Below, in pieces: positions 1 through 10,600 of a stretch of 53,717 bases of DNA. The stretch's first letter is position 1. Every line of letters starts with the position of its first letter. The translations under genes were made by a program, and so were the position numbers. This DNA comes from Bacteroidales bacterium. Lineage in GTDB: Bacteria > Bacteroidota > Bacteroidia > Bacteroidales > GCA-2748055. The DNA is taken from NCBI GenBank assembly GCA_021738565.1, contig JAIPBT010000027.1, positions 1 to 53,717 on the forward strand. The letters run 5' to 3'. Below the pieces are notes generated by a model. It saw nothing but the letters and a program-made list of their open reading frames with translations, was not told where the DNA came from and searched no databases.

Positions 1-1
1 T

Positions 2-103
2 GATTTGGCTGGTTGGGTAGCGGCGGAAGCAAATCATGCGACAAGCAAGAGGAAAAGTGAACTCCTTAATTCGGCTTGCGATGCAATCGAAGCGAATATC
101 TAA
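2..103 (+). CDS. C-terminal tail of an unidentified protein (cut by window edge)
   Basis: An open frame enters from the left edge and runs 33 codons to a TAA stop. The tail is alanine-rich and helical in appearance, ending in Cys-Asp-Ala-Ile-Glu-Ala-Asn-Ile. No family can be assigned from so short a piece. It faces the 3' end of the GH2 gene of PUL1, so the two would converge. It may equally be a chance open frame; support is only the codon pattern. Confidence 0.35.
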   Translation, partial: DLAGWVAAEANHATSKRKSELLNSACDAIEANI

Positions 104-180
104 AATTCATTACAGGGAAGTACCCTGGTAAATAGTTACATAGATTTTTCATAGTTAATGATTTTAGTGAATAATAATGG

Positions 181-3100
181 TTATTGTATTTCATATGTTG
201 ACACCAGAATGGGAGCTTCCATTTTTACACCAATTCCGTCTTCATTCTCAAACAGGAGACCCGGATTAAGCACGATCAACTCTTCGATATATGCATTTAA
301 TTGTTTGTCTGATAATGTCTCATAATTTGAAATGATCTGCCTGAGGGCTACCATGAGGTCATCTGTGTAAAACCGGGTTTTATAAGTTGTTCGCATATAC
401 TCCGAAGTCCCTTCCAGGGCCGGATCTTTCGGTTTATGGAATTCAATGATACTATTGTTACGTGCATACTTTGAATAAATTTCATATGCTTTTTTAAGGT
501 CGAAGTTGCCCGATTTGTAAATAATCCCTTCAGCATAAAAACGGGTAATGTACTCGGTGAATTCTTTGTGCAGGTGCAAATCAGTTAATTGATTATTAAA
601 TGAATAGACTTCATTGAAGCGGTCTGCAATAAAATTAAAGTCATCGGCTATGATTTCTCCATTCATCTTACCCAGGTAGTCTTCCAGTAGAATCACGATA
701 TACTTAAACTCTGTTCTGCTGGTATCTACCCTCGTGTTATTTCCGCGTAGCCATTTCACTAAATGTTGCCCGTATGAGTTATTTTCCAATTTTTCAATAC
801 TTGTATTTGAGCTTATATGTGAAATCCATGGCTCCACATCGAAGGATCCAATGAGATCCTGTCTTTTCCGGATCGATTTGTTTTCTAATGCTGACTTCAT
901 TTCAGAAATCCAATCTGCCGGTGGAATATTTGCACTTGAATACAGGGATAGGGTATCAGGGATCAGTCCCTCGCTGCTAACGGTTATCCTGATCTCTCCT
1001 GCTGTATTTGTCGTTCTGATGATATTGAATACCGGTGTGTCTATATACCCTTCCCCCTCTTCAGCAGAATTCTTATTAATATCTGACTGATACAGATTCG
1101 GACCTACCAATGTTCCTTCACCTGTAACGCTCCATTTCAAATCAGGTGCAGCGCCTAATACAATGTGGTTATTATCATCCACGACCTCAACCCAGATAAG
1201 AGCCACATCTGCATTATTTGCGAAGAGGGTATTGTATTCAGCACTGATATTGATTCTTGATGCTTTGCCAGCCATATACAAAGTATCTGTACAAACTATC
1301 TCGTCATTCAGATAGCCTGTGGCTACCAACGTTTTTTCCTCAACAGGTATATTTTTGAATACAACACTGTGAAAATTCGCTTCTCCGGGATATTGATAAC
1401 CATAGGATTTTGACCCGGCCTCTAATTTCACTTTCTCACAATTAGAATCCACGGTAAAATCCTGTAATGTCCCTAAATAGCGTTGCCTCCAGAAATGCGG
1501 CATAATTTTAACCATGGGATAGGGAGCATAGTTGGCCTGCCAGAGATAATACATATATTTCGGAACCCTGTAATTGTCCACCCAGCCTTTATAGTTAACA
1601 TGCTTTAATGGAGCATTCTGATAAACCCTGTCACAGCCATGGTCTTCATATAACCATGCAACAATATTCTGATCAATTCTTCCCCTGATACTTCCTCCGT
1701 CAACGCGGGCCATTTTATGTTGCCATTCTTCTGTTCCTGCTAGCTGGCCACTCTTTGGTGTTTCCTTACTATTGGCCGGCTCAAGGTTTTTTACATCCTT
1801 GTTATACCATCCCCGTACCGTCACCCTCAAAAGGTTTTCCATGTCAAGATTGGTATGATTATGGGTAACAAAATCCCCAAACCCCTCAGTTTTTCTTTCA
1901 TGCAGGATTCTTGTTGTATCTTCCTCCCATGCCCATTTGCTGTCTGCAGCATCATTGGTTTCATTGCCCATGCTCCAGAAAAAAATAGAAGGATGATTTC
2001 TGTCCCTGCGGATCATTGCCTTCAGATTCTGCCGCTGTATCTCTTCCCCGAAATCAAGGGGTTTAATATTAGGCACCTCTTCAACTGCAATCAGTCCGAG
2101 TGAATCGGTCAGGTGATATAGATACGGATCATTGGGATAATGAGCCGCTCGCATAAAATTATGCCCCAGGTTATTTTTAATATCCAACATGTCCCTTAAT
2201 GTCAGCCATTTAGGAATTGCATCCCCAAGCCACGGATATTCCTGGTGCCGGTTGGTTCCATGTATATGAACAGGAGCACCATTTAACCATAAACGATCCG
2301 TCTGAAAGTCCCAATAGAACCACCTGATCCCAAATGTGGAATAATATGCATCCAACTTCTTCTTTCCTTTATAGATCTCAGTTTTCAGGCTGTAAACTGC
2401 AGGGTTACCCGGACTCCACAAATCCGGATTGCTGATTGTATAATTCCTGGGCTTTACATCAATAATCTGTCCCGGGGGAAGGGTCACTTGGGTATCAAAA
2501 GAGGCAATCTTTTTTCCATCCGGGTCGAATATAGTATTCACTACCCTGGTTTTAACAACATCAGAACGGTCATTTTTCAGATAGTTTGTTATATGAATAA
2601 TGGCGCGGGAACTGTCAGAAACAGTTGATGTAATGAATGTACCTCCCTCGTGGGAATGGTTACCCTGGTAAGGAATATAAACATCAGAAGTTTTTATTAA
2701 TCTGGCATCCCTGTAAATGCCTCCATAAACATTAAAGTTGCCGGCGGACATGGGGGGAATACCTCCGAACGGATCATTGCGCAGGTTGGATACAGCCACC
2801 CGGATGCTGTTTGTCCCCTTTTCTATGGCTTGAGAAATATCAAAGGAAAAACTGTTATACCCGCCTTTATGTTCTCCAATGTACACGCCGTTTACAAATA
2901 GCCGGCAATATTTTTGCACACCATCAAATTCAAGAAAGTACCTCTCATTCTTTTTTATTTCCGGCAATACAAAATCCTTTTTGTAATATCCCAATCCTTT
3001 CCACCAATATGGATCCAGACGTTCAGAGGCATTTTTAATGTAGGGATGGCGTTCACCGGTTGTTTGGAATGTAAACCAGGTGTGCGGGAGAGAGATGCTG

Positions 3101-3279
3101 ATCCAATCTTCCAGTTCCGGGTCGCTTGAAAAATATGAGGTGTCCAGCTCAGAACCGGGAAGATAATTAAATAACCAGTGATGGTTAATCGTTATATTTT
3201 CTCTCTGGGCACATACTTCTGCAGAAACAGCCCAGGAAAAAAGTAAGCTTAATCCGTATATGATGACTTTTCTATTCAT
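181..3279 (-). CDS. Secreted GH2 family glycoside hydrolase (beta-galactosidase-like)
   Basis: A 1032-residue exported enzyme expected to cleave a terminal beta-linked sugar, most likely beta-galactoside, from oligosaccharides in the periplasm or at the surface. An N-terminal signal peptide (about residues 1-25) is followed by a GH2 sugar-binding jelly roll (about 30-200), an Ig-like domain (205-320) and a TIM barrel (from about 322). The catalytic acid/base is Glu440 in the motif RDRNHPSIFFWSMGNE; Glu545 in the Tyr-Glu-Asp-His stretch is the probable nucleophile. The last 200 or so residues are helical and not part of the usual GH2 core, so it is longer than a minimal enzyme. It is the last gene of PUL1, 91 bp after the sulfatase, suggesting action on desulfated chains. 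Beta-glucuronidase or beta-mannosidase activity cannot be excluded. Confidence 0.88.
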   Translation of the reverse strand: MNRKVIIYGLSLLFSWAVSAEVCAQRENITINHHWLFNYLPGSELDTSYFSSDPELEDWISISLPHTWFTFQTTGERHPYIKNASERLDPYWWKGLGYYKKDFVLPEIKKNERYFLEFDGVQKYCRLFVNGVYIGEHKGGYNSFSFDISQAIEKGTNSIRVAVSNLRNDPFGGIPPMSAGNFNVYGGIYRDARLIKTSDVYIPYQGNHSHEGGTFITSTVSDSSRAIIHITNYLKNDRSDVVKTRVVNTIFDPDGKKIASFDTQVTLPPGQIIDVKPRNYTISNPDLWSPGNPAVYSLKTEIYKGKKKLDAYYSTFGIRWFYWDFQTDRLWLNGAPVHIHGTNRHQEYPWLGDAIPKWLTLRDMLDIKNNLGHNFMRAAHYPNDPYLYHLTDSLGLIAVEEVPNIKPLDFGEEIQRQNLKAMIRRDRNHPSIFFWSMGNETNDAADSKWAWEEDTTRILHERKTEGFGDFVTHNHTNLDMENLLRVTVRGWYNKDVKNLEPANSKETPKSGQLAGTEEWQHKMARVDGGSIRGRIDQNIVAWLYEDHGCDRVYQNAPLKHVNYKGWVDNYRVPKYMYYLWQANYAPYPMVKIMPHFWRQRYLGTLQDFTVDSNCEKVKLEAGSKSYGYQYPGEANFHSVVFKNIPVEEKTLVATGYLNDEIVCTDTLYMAGKASRINISAEYNTLFANNADVALIWVEVVDDNNHIVLGAAPDLKWSVTGEGTLVGPNLYQSDINKNSAEEGEGYIDTPVFNIIRTTNTAGEIRITVSSEGLIPDTLSLYSSANIPPADWISEMKSALENKSIRKRQDLIGSFDVEPWISHISSNTSIEKLENNSYGQHLVKWLRGNNTRVDTSRTEFKYIVILLEDYLGKMNGEIIADDFNFIADRFNEVYSFNNQLTDLHLHKEFTEYITRFYAEGIIYKSGNFDLKKAYEIYSKYARNNSIIEFHKPKDPALEGTSEYMRTTYKTRFYTDDLMVALRQIISNYETLSDKQLNAYIEELIVLNPGLLFENEDGIGVKMEAPILVSTYEIQ

Positions 3280-3370
3280 TGACTTCAGGTTAGATTCAGA
3301 GTGTCGTTAATACATTCCTGCCAGTGGAATATTTTATCAGACAATAATTTAATAGCGTTTTATCTTCATC

Positions 3371-4813
3371 TTATTTTTTCTTAGCTTCCTTTTGAATTTG
3401 CAGTGGGAAATCCGGGTTTTCGTTGCGTTGCTTTTTGAGCTGCATCTCCAGTTCTTCAACGAGCTCAGGATAAACTTCGGCCAGGTTCGTTGCTTCAGAA
3501 GGATCAGTTTCAAGGTTGTACAATTCAGATTTTTTATTCAAACCGTATCTCACCAGTTTCCAGTCGCCATCTCTGATGGCCTGTCTCGCCTGGTCCTTAT
3601 GAACAAATTCCCAATAGAGATTGTCGTGCGTTTTCTGTGGTTTCCCAAACAATGCATTCGCTAAAGAAATACCATCTATATCTGTGGGCGCCGGGGCACC
3701 AGATATTTCAGCAATGGTAGGAAGGATATCCCAAAATGCAGAGACATGGTCTGAACGTGATCCTGCTTCTATTTTGCCAGGCCAGCTGACATAAAACGGT
3801 GTTCGAATTCCTCCTTCGTACAGGTCTCTTTTGATGCCCCGAAAAGGTCCGTTACTGTTAAAAAATTGAGGATCAGCACCCCCTGACGAATGTGGACCGT
3901 TATCTGAGGCAAACATAACGATGGTATTCTCGTAAAGACCGTTTTCCTTAAGTAAATCTATTAGTTTACCTACATCAACATCCAGTTTGGTAACCATTGC
4001 TGCATAGGTTGCAAAAGGTTCTTCCTGAGAACTGATATTTTCTGGGTCATTACTTATAAATGGTTTTTCGGGATATTTCCCGCGGAAAGGTTGCATATAT
4101 TCCTCCGGAATAAGGAGCTCTGAGTGAGGAAGGGTAATGGCCAGATAGATAAAAAAAGCCTGATCCTTGTTTTGAATGATAAAATCAAATGCCTTATCCA
4201 TGATAAGATCATGGGAATATTGCTCCTTTTTGCCGTCCATGTTTCCAGTCAGCATTATTTTCTTGTCATTCTCGTAAAGGAAAGGAGGAAAATAGAAATG
4301 TGCATTCTTTTGATTTATATATCCATACCAATTATCAAATCCCTCATTCCAGGGAACCCCTTCGGTGCCGATTTCGCCCAGGCCCCATTTACCGAAAGCC
4401 CCATTCACATATCCCAGGGGTTTCAAAATTTCTGCAATGGTAGTGTCTGAAGCATCCAACGATACTCTTTCACCGGTCAGAACCGAAAAATTCTGCCGAA
4501 TAGTGGCATGACCGGTGTGTTTACCGGTTAGAAGACAGCAACGGGAGGGTGCACAAACAGTTGAACCGGAATAGTGATTTGTAAATGACATTCCACTCTT
4601 CGCAAGGCTGTCAATATTGGGTGTTAAAAATTTAGTTTGTCCGTTAATACTCAAATCACCATATCCCAGGTCATCGGCAAGGATGTAGATAATATTTGGC
4701 CTTTTCAGGTTCGTTTCGGCTGTCCTGTTGCCATGGCAACCTGTAAGAAAACTGTAACTTACCGATATCATCAGCAAAATGCAGGTGGTGATTGAAACTT
4801 TTCTAATAACCAT
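3371..4813 (-). CDS. Formylglycine sulfatase, lipoprotein (S1 family, CAPSR type)
   Basis: A 480-residue type I sulfatase that should remove sulfate esters from a glycan. The N-terminus has a lipoprotein signal with the lipidated Cys26 in LTGC. The metal-binding start PNIIYILADDLGYGD (about residue 39) and the C-x-P-x-R signature CAPSRCCLLTG with the formylglycine cysteine at Cys87 are clear; the length is typical. The cysteine needs oxidation by a maturase, which is not in this window. The ATG overlaps the end of the upstream sulfatase by 11 bp, so the two are translationally coupled. Which sugar and which position it desulfates cannot be read from the sequence; with the neighbouring GH2 enzyme a sulfated galactose or N-acetylgalactosamine is a reasonable guess. 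Confidence 0.9.
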   Translation of the reverse strand: MVIRKVSITTCILLMISVSYSFLTGCHGNRTAETNLKRPNIIYILADDLGYGDLSINGQTKFLTPNIDSLAKSGMSFTNHYSGSTVCAPSRCCLLTGKHTGHATIRQNFSVLTGERVSLDASDTTIAEILKPLGYVNGAFGKWGLGEIGTEGVPWNEGFDNWYGYINQKNAHFYFPPFLYENDKKIMLTGNMDGKKEQYSHDLIMDKAFDFIIQNKDQAFFIYLAITLPHSELLIPEEYMQPFRGKYPEKPFISNDPENISSQEEPFATYAAMVTKLDVDVGKLIDLLKENGLYENTIVMFASDNGPHSSGGADPQFFNSNGPFRGIKRDLYEGGIRTPFYVSWPGKIEAGSRSDHVSAFWDILPTIAEISGAPAPTDIDGISLANALFGKPQKTHDNLYWEFVHKDQARQAIRDGDWKLVRYGLNKKSELYNLETDPSEATNLAEVYPELVEELEMQLKKQRNENPDFPLQIQKEAKKK

Positions 4814-6209
4814 ATTTTTGTATTCTTTCGATCATTATTTTTTCCATGATTGTATCATGCTCGGGAAAAGCTCCATAATCCGGATAATCATTCAGCCACT
4901 GTTCCAACATGCCCCTGTGTTCATTGAGAATTCCTTCCATTTCTGAATTACCGGCCAGGTTATTCAATTCATGAGGGTCCTGATCAAGAAAGTAAAGCTC
5001 CTCTACAGGTTTGGATTCACTCATGAACAGACTACAGGCTTCGGGTAAATTTCCTTCCGATTTCATATCACGCATTAATTGAAGAATCGGGTAATTGGTA
5101 TCCTTGTACCTGTTCTGTGCTGCATATGGCCTTTCAGGGTAATAATTCCTGATGTATTTATAGGCTTGGGTACGGACTGCCCTGATTCGAAATACGGTTT
5201 CGTCACACCGGTCCCTGGCAGCTACAATATATGATCTTTCGAATGTAGAATCATGAATAAAATCATGACCCTGAATACTGTTAACAGAATCAATATCAGC
5301 TATTTCAAGCAAAGAAGCAACAAGATCGAGACTGCTCAGCAGTCTGTCGTCAATTTTCCCTTTTTCAATGCCCGGACCACTGATGATCAGGGGAACATGT
5401 ATGCCCTGCTCATAGCAGAATTGTTTTCCTCTCGGAAATGGACGACCGTGATCCGCTGTGAAGATGACTATGGTATTATCTCTGATGCCAAGGCTGTCGA
5501 GATTGCTCAGAATAATCCCTACCTGTTTGTCAAGAATATTGATGGCATCATAGTAAGCCGCAAAAGACTCCCTGCTTACAGGATGGTCGGGATAATAGGG
5601 CGGTATATCAATTAATGATTTATCAACAGTAGGATTCCTGGGTTTGCCCATATCCCACCAATCACCACGGTGGGTCTGTTTAAGAGTCAGCTGTGCGAAA
5701 AAAGGCATTCCCTTTGGTGTGTCCTCGATGCTTGTTCCGGCAAAAAAATCCTTCTTTGGATAACTAAAATTATAGTCAGTTTTTCCTGAACCCCAGGGCC
5801 CCGGGGTCTTTCGTTTCTCCTTCATTTTGGGCCCCTCGAGAACCGTATAATATCCATGTTCATTAAAATAGCGGGTAATCAGATGAACAGAGTCTGGCAG
5901 GGGCTGTTTTGCCTCTTCCAGGGTTCTGTGGTTATGGGCACCAATACTTGTTTGGTAGCATCCCGTAATCATGGCTGACCGGCTTGCCGAGCAAACAGGA
6001 CCTGTTACGTAAACATTCTGGAAAAGAGTTCCTTCTACTGCCAGTTGATCCAGATTGGGCGTACTCACGACAGTGTTTCCATAACAGCCCAAATCTGGTG
6101 AAAGGTCTTCTGCAATGATCCAGAGAATATTAGGTGGTACTTCGGTTTTGTTACAGGAGAATATCAGTAAAAGAAATAATCCCGATATCCAATAAACTGA
6201 TTTTTTCAT
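4803..6209 (-). CDS. Formylglycine sulfatase, lipoprotein (heparan N-sulfatase-like, CSASR type)
   Basis: A 468-residue type I sulfatase of a subfamily different from its neighbour. The metal-binding start is NILWIIAEDLSPDLGCYGN, the style seen in N-sulfoglucosamine sulfohydrolase-like enzymes, and the active-site signature is CSASRSAMITG with Cys73 as the formylglycine residue; alanine replaces the usual proline. A lipoprotein signal ends at Cys19 in LIFSC. I choose the ATG at 6209: the open frame extends to a TTG at 6233, but that start would overlap the SusD stop and spoil the signal peptide. The gap to susD is then 17 bp. Subfamily resemblance does not prove N-sulfatase activity; related enzymes act on O-sulfated sugars. 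Confidence 0.87.
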   Translation of the reverse strand: MKKSVYWISGLFLLLIFSCNKTEVPPNILWIIAEDLSPDLGCYGNTVVSTPNLDQLAVEGTLFQNVYVTGPVCSASRSAMITGCYQTSIGAHNHRTLEEAKQPLPDSVHLITRYFNEHGYYTVLEGPKMKEKRKTPGPWGSGKTDYNFSYPKKDFFAGTSIEDTPKGMPFFAQLTLKQTHRGDWWDMGKPRNPTVDKSLIDIPPYYPDHPVSRESFAAYYDAINILDKQVGIILSNLDSLGIRDNTIVIFTADHGRPFPRGKQFCYEQGIHVPLIISGPGIEKGKIDDRLLSSLDLVASLLEIADIDSVNSIQGHDFIHDSTFERSYIVAARDRCDETVFRIRAVRTQAYKYIRNYYPERPYAAQNRYKDTNYPILQLMRDMKSEGNLPEACSLFMSESKPVEELYFLDQDPHELNNLAGNSEMEGILNEHRGMLEQWLNDYPDYGAFPEHDTIMEKIMIERIQKYGY

Positions 6210-6226
6210 AGCTATATATAATTTAA

Positions 6227-7663
6227 TTACCAACCTGTGTTATTTGGAGCCAGGTTTGGGTTAATTTCTATCTCCAGGGCGGGGACCGGAAACAACAGGT
6301 GTTTGGGTAGTTCCACAGATGGATAAAAATCTGCATTTACACCAGCTGGAACAGCTTCCACAACTTCTACCAGACGATTGGTCCTTACAAGATCGAACCA
6401 GCGTTGACCTTCAAAATAAAGTTCCTTTTGTCGCTCTTTGTACAACGAATCCCTGAATGAATCTTTGTTCAGGCCCGGGATCAGATCTTCAAGTTTCGCA
6501 CGATTTCTAATGAGATTGATTGCATCATATGCTTTTTCTGTGGGCCCGTTTATTTCATTTTCTGCTTCTGCATATGTAAGCAGTACCTCTGCAAACCGTA
6601 TGACGTGAAAACTGCACCCCATCAGTTTTTCACTCTCTGCATCCGGATCAAGATATTTAGTGGTATAGGGTAATTCTTTCCCGGCACTCTGATTGGTAGC
6701 AATTACAAAAGATTGTTTGCGGTCATCATTATCACCAAACATATTGTACAGCGCAAAGCTGGCTGTGTATTGATCGAATCCCAAAAGCCCGTATATGTTT
6801 GTTCTGGGAGACCATGCCCGACCCATAAGTGAATTGAGGTTGTTGTAATTTGTCAGGGCCTGGATTTGGAAGACTGATTCACTGCTGGTATTACCTTCCG
6901 GTCTGAACAGGGAAACATAATCATTATGCAGCGTATAAACTTCCGAGTCGATCACATCACGGGCATTTATTTCTGCAAGTTCATAGTTTTTCCGGGTAAG
7001 ATATACGAATGAAAGCAGGGAACCAGCTGCTCCACTGGTAACCCTTCCGGCATCTTCATCTGCCGGATAATCCCCAGGCAGGTGGTCCCTGGAATATTCC
7101 AGGTCTGTGATAATCTGTGTATAAACATCTTCTGCAGGATCCCTGTGTATAAAAAAGTCATCTTCAGAATCAACTTCTTCTGTAACAAGGGGAACATCTC
7201 CCCATAGTCTGACCATCATAAAATAACAGTATGCCCTGATGAATCTGGCCTCGGCTATAACCCTGGCTTTCAGAACCTGATTTTGAACATCAGAATTTCC
7301 TGCATTTATAATAAAGGAGTTGGCCACCCCAAGCACTTTATAATAACCGACCCATTGTTCCACAATGGCGTCATTTGATGCAGTGAAGTGATATTTATCA
7401 AGATTTTGACGGTACTCCTTATTGCTATGCGTAAGCATATTATCGGTTGTCACTTCAGTTAGCAACCAGTGATTCCACGAATTGATCATCGTAACATCAC
7501 GAAGCGCCCTGTAAACTTCATTGACCCCATATTCAAGCCCTTTCTCATTGCTGTACAGGTTTTCAGGAGAAAGCTGGGTTTTCGGAACAACGTCCAGATA
7601 CATTTCGCACCCGCTTGCAATTACCAGGCTCGTAATAATTATAAATAATCGTTTCATTTTCAT
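6227..7663 (-). CDS. SusD/RagB family nutrient-binding outer-membrane lipoprotein
   Basis: A 478-residue surface lipoprotein that caps the SusC channel and binds the glycan. The lipobox IASGC places the lipidated Cys at residue 19, followed by the family-typical start with LDVVPKTQLSPENLY and many helical TPR-like segments. The C-terminal region carries the usual motif pattern of RNRA, then YKERQKELYFEGQRWFDLVR near residue 420, then a short IPxxE/INPN-type end (LEIEINPNLAPNNTGW). It begins 5 bp after the SusC stop, the canonical pairing, and is followed closely by two sulfatases, so the ligand is probably a sulfated glycan. Confidence 0.95.
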   Translation of the reverse strand: MKMKRLFIIITSLVIASGCEMYLDVVPKTQLSPENLYSNEKGLEYGVNEVYRALRDVTMINSWNHWLLTEVTTDNMLTHSNKEYRQNLDKYHFTASNDAIVEQWVGYYKVLGVANSFIINAGNSDVQNQVLKARVIAEARFIRAYCYFMMVRLWGDVPLVTEEVDSEDDFFIHRDPAEDVYTQIITDLEYSRDHLPGDYPADEDAGRVTSGAAGSLLSFVYLTRKNYELAEINARDVIDSEVYTLHNDYVSLFRPEGNTSSESVFQIQALTNYNNLNSLMGRAWSPRTNIYGLLGFDQYTASFALYNMFGDNDDRKQSFVIATNQSAGKELPYTTKYLDPDAESEKLMGCSFHVIRFAEVLLTYAEAENEINGPTEKAYDAINLIRNRAKLEDLIPGLNKDSFRDSLYKERQKELYFEGQRWFDLVRTNRLVEVVEAVPAGVNADFYPSVELPKHLLFPVPALEIEINPNLAPNNTGW

Positions 7664-7668
7664 TAGGT

Positions 7669-10600
7669 TTACAGTTTTATTCTGATACCTCCTGTAATTG
7701 ATTTCGTTGTTGGATACGAATTATAGTCAGCATTCATAATCGTATTGGAGTCCCCGAAAAAGTTGACTTCCGGATTAATTCCGGTATAATTGGTAAAGGT
7801 TAGGATGTCTGTTGCAGTAAGGAAAACACTGCAGCTACTGATTTTGATATTTTTTAAGAATCTGCCAGGGAACTGATAATTCAGTGAAAGAAGTTTAAGT
7901 CTGATATAACTGGCATCCTCAATGTAATTATCCGTAACAAGTCCGCTGAACCCAGGAGAGGGAAGCGCTGCATCGGTATTATCGGGTGTCCAGTAATCAG
8001 ACAGTGCAACTGGAATATTGGACTGGTCAATTGTAAACAGGTAGTTATTATAATTCAGAATTTCACCTCCGACAGCACCTTGCCAGAACATTGTCAGATA
8101 GATATTCTTCAGAAGTCTGAATTCATTGTTGATACCAAAAATGAAATCCGGTTGAGCATATCCGGTAATCGTTTTATCGGCTTCACTTATTACACCATTT
8201 TCATCTCTGTCAAGAATTTTCATTGCCCCCGGAAGCGTGCCTGATAAAGAGGGATATGCCTCAATTTCCTCCCAATCCTTAAAAATACCATCATACACAT
8301 AGGTGTAAAATGTACCTACTGGCTCCCCTACCTGAAGGATATTCGTATTGTCTGTTTTGGCATTTTTTACTTTACTGTCATCGGGGAAAATATAATCAAC
8401 ATCTCCTAAATCGAGGATTTTATTTTCGTTCCTGCTATAGGACAATGCTCCTTTCCATGAAAAGTTTTCTTTTTCAAAAAGATATGCGTTGACTTCTAAT
8501 TCTATCCCCTTGTTCTCAATACTACCTATGTTGTCGATAATGGATGTAAAACCTGTGGTACTGGGAATGGATTTTGCCAGAAGCAGGTCCTCCGTTATTT
8601 TATGGTAGTAATCGACATTGAAGTATAGTTTATTCCTGAAAAATCCAAAATCAAGTCCGGTATTGAATTGCCTGGTGGTTTCCCATTTTAAGTTTCTGTT
8701 GGCCAGACTTACCGGCATAAACGTTAGCACCGGATTATTACCAAGAACAGTTGTCTTAGGCTTCAATAACTGATGGGTCTGGTAGGGAGAAATTGACTGG
8801 TTTCCTGTATGACCATATGAAATTCTGAACTTCAGGTTGTCAAAAATATTGAGGTTTCTGATAAACTCTTCCTGGGATAATCTCCATGCAAACGCGGCTG
8901 AGGGAAAGAAGGCAAATCTGTTGTTTTCACCGAAATTGGAAGATCCATCATACCTGCCGGAAATTGTTACCAGGTATTTTTCCAATACATTATAATTGAA
9001 CCGCCCGAGAAATGAAAGTTGCCGTAATTCGGTAAACTCAGAATCGACACTGTTCTGCAATGGGTTTCCCGTTCCAAGATTATAATACATCAATACATCT
9101 GAGGTAATATCCTTGGCAACAGCTTTGAATGAATTAAAGTTTTCCGAAATAGTTGATGTTCCCACTACAAAGCCCACCTTCTGATTCTTAAATTCTTTAA
9201 GATAGGTCAGTGTATTGACAGTCTCTATCGATATCTTTTCTGCATCACTAAGTGCAGCTGTAGATTGATTCTGTCTGCCTGAAAGAGTATGTGATGGAAT
9301 AAATTTATTGTCTCTTTTATTGGATCCTGAGAGGCTGATTTCTGATCTGAAAACAAAGTTTTTACTGAGTTCAAGATCCAGATACCCTTGTAAGCCAATA
9401 ATATTTCGATGCGATAAATTGGTATACTCATTCAGGACTTCTATTGGATTTTCTATTTCTATCCCGGGAGTGTCATAGCTTAAAAGATAATTGTAACTTC
9501 CATCTTCATTATAAACTGGTTTTGTGGGAGAAATCCCCAAAGCATCAAAAAATATGTTGCTTACATCGTTGTTATTCGTTTGCAGGTAGGAGAATTTAAA
9601 TCCTGTTTTTAATTTATCGCTCAGGTCAATATCCAAATTTAGCCTGGTACTGATTCTTTGATAGTCGGAATGAATTACAATGCCTTCCTGGTCAAAATAA
9701 TCGATGCTTACAAAATAACTGGTCCGGTCAGTTGATCCGTCAATTGAGATATAATGATTCTGAAGCGTTCCATTTCTCAACATAGCATCCTGCCAGTCTT
9801 CCTCCACTGAAACTTCAACGGGTTCAGGAAATCTTAACGGGAAGTCGTAATATCTTCGGTAATCATTCAAATAGTTCATGTGGCCTTCAGCATCCAGCAT
9901 GTCTAGTTTTTTAATTATGGATTGTGTACCAAAAACAGATTTATAATTGATATTTATATCTTCACCCGGTTTGCCACTTTTCGTTGTGATGAGAACTACA
10001 CCATTGGCACCCCTCGATCCGTAAATCGCAGTTGCAGATGCATCTTTCAGTATCTCGATTGACTCAATATCTTCAGGATTGATGCTCTGTGCACCATATG
10101 CTGAAATAAACCCGTCAATTACAAATAGCGGGGCGTTGTTTCCATTGATGGAATTACCACCACGGATTCGAATCGAAGGGGATTCACCTGGTCTGCCGCT
10201 TGTCTGCTGTATGTGCACACCTGCGACCCGACCTGAAAGTGCCTGACTTAATTGAGCGACAGGTGCCTGGCTTATCTCATCTACATCCACAGAGGCTACT
10301 GTACCTGTGAGATCACTTTTTCTTACAAAGCCATAGCCAATTACAACAACATCATCCAACCCCATGATATCCTGGTACAGTGTTACGGGAAAATAAGTCT
10401 TTCCTTCCACGGATAATTCTTTACTTTTCATTCCGACGAAGGAAATGATAAGCATACTTTTTTCATCCTCTATGGTTAACTGAAAATCGCCATTTTTATC
10501 AGTTATTGTCCCTGTATTCGTACCCTTGATTCGAATGGAGGCACCCGGAACCGGGTTTCCCTGATCATCGATAACTCTTCCAGATATAGTCCTTGGAAAT

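Noticed and set aside
104-180. Terminator after the PUL1 GH2 gene
   Set aside because: A weak CAGGG/CCCTG hairpin is present at 113-127 but without a T-run on the minus strand.
6207-6233. Longer start for the second sulfatase
   Set aside because: The upstream start is TTG and overlaps the SusD stop; the ATG at 6209 begins a normal lipoprotein signal.
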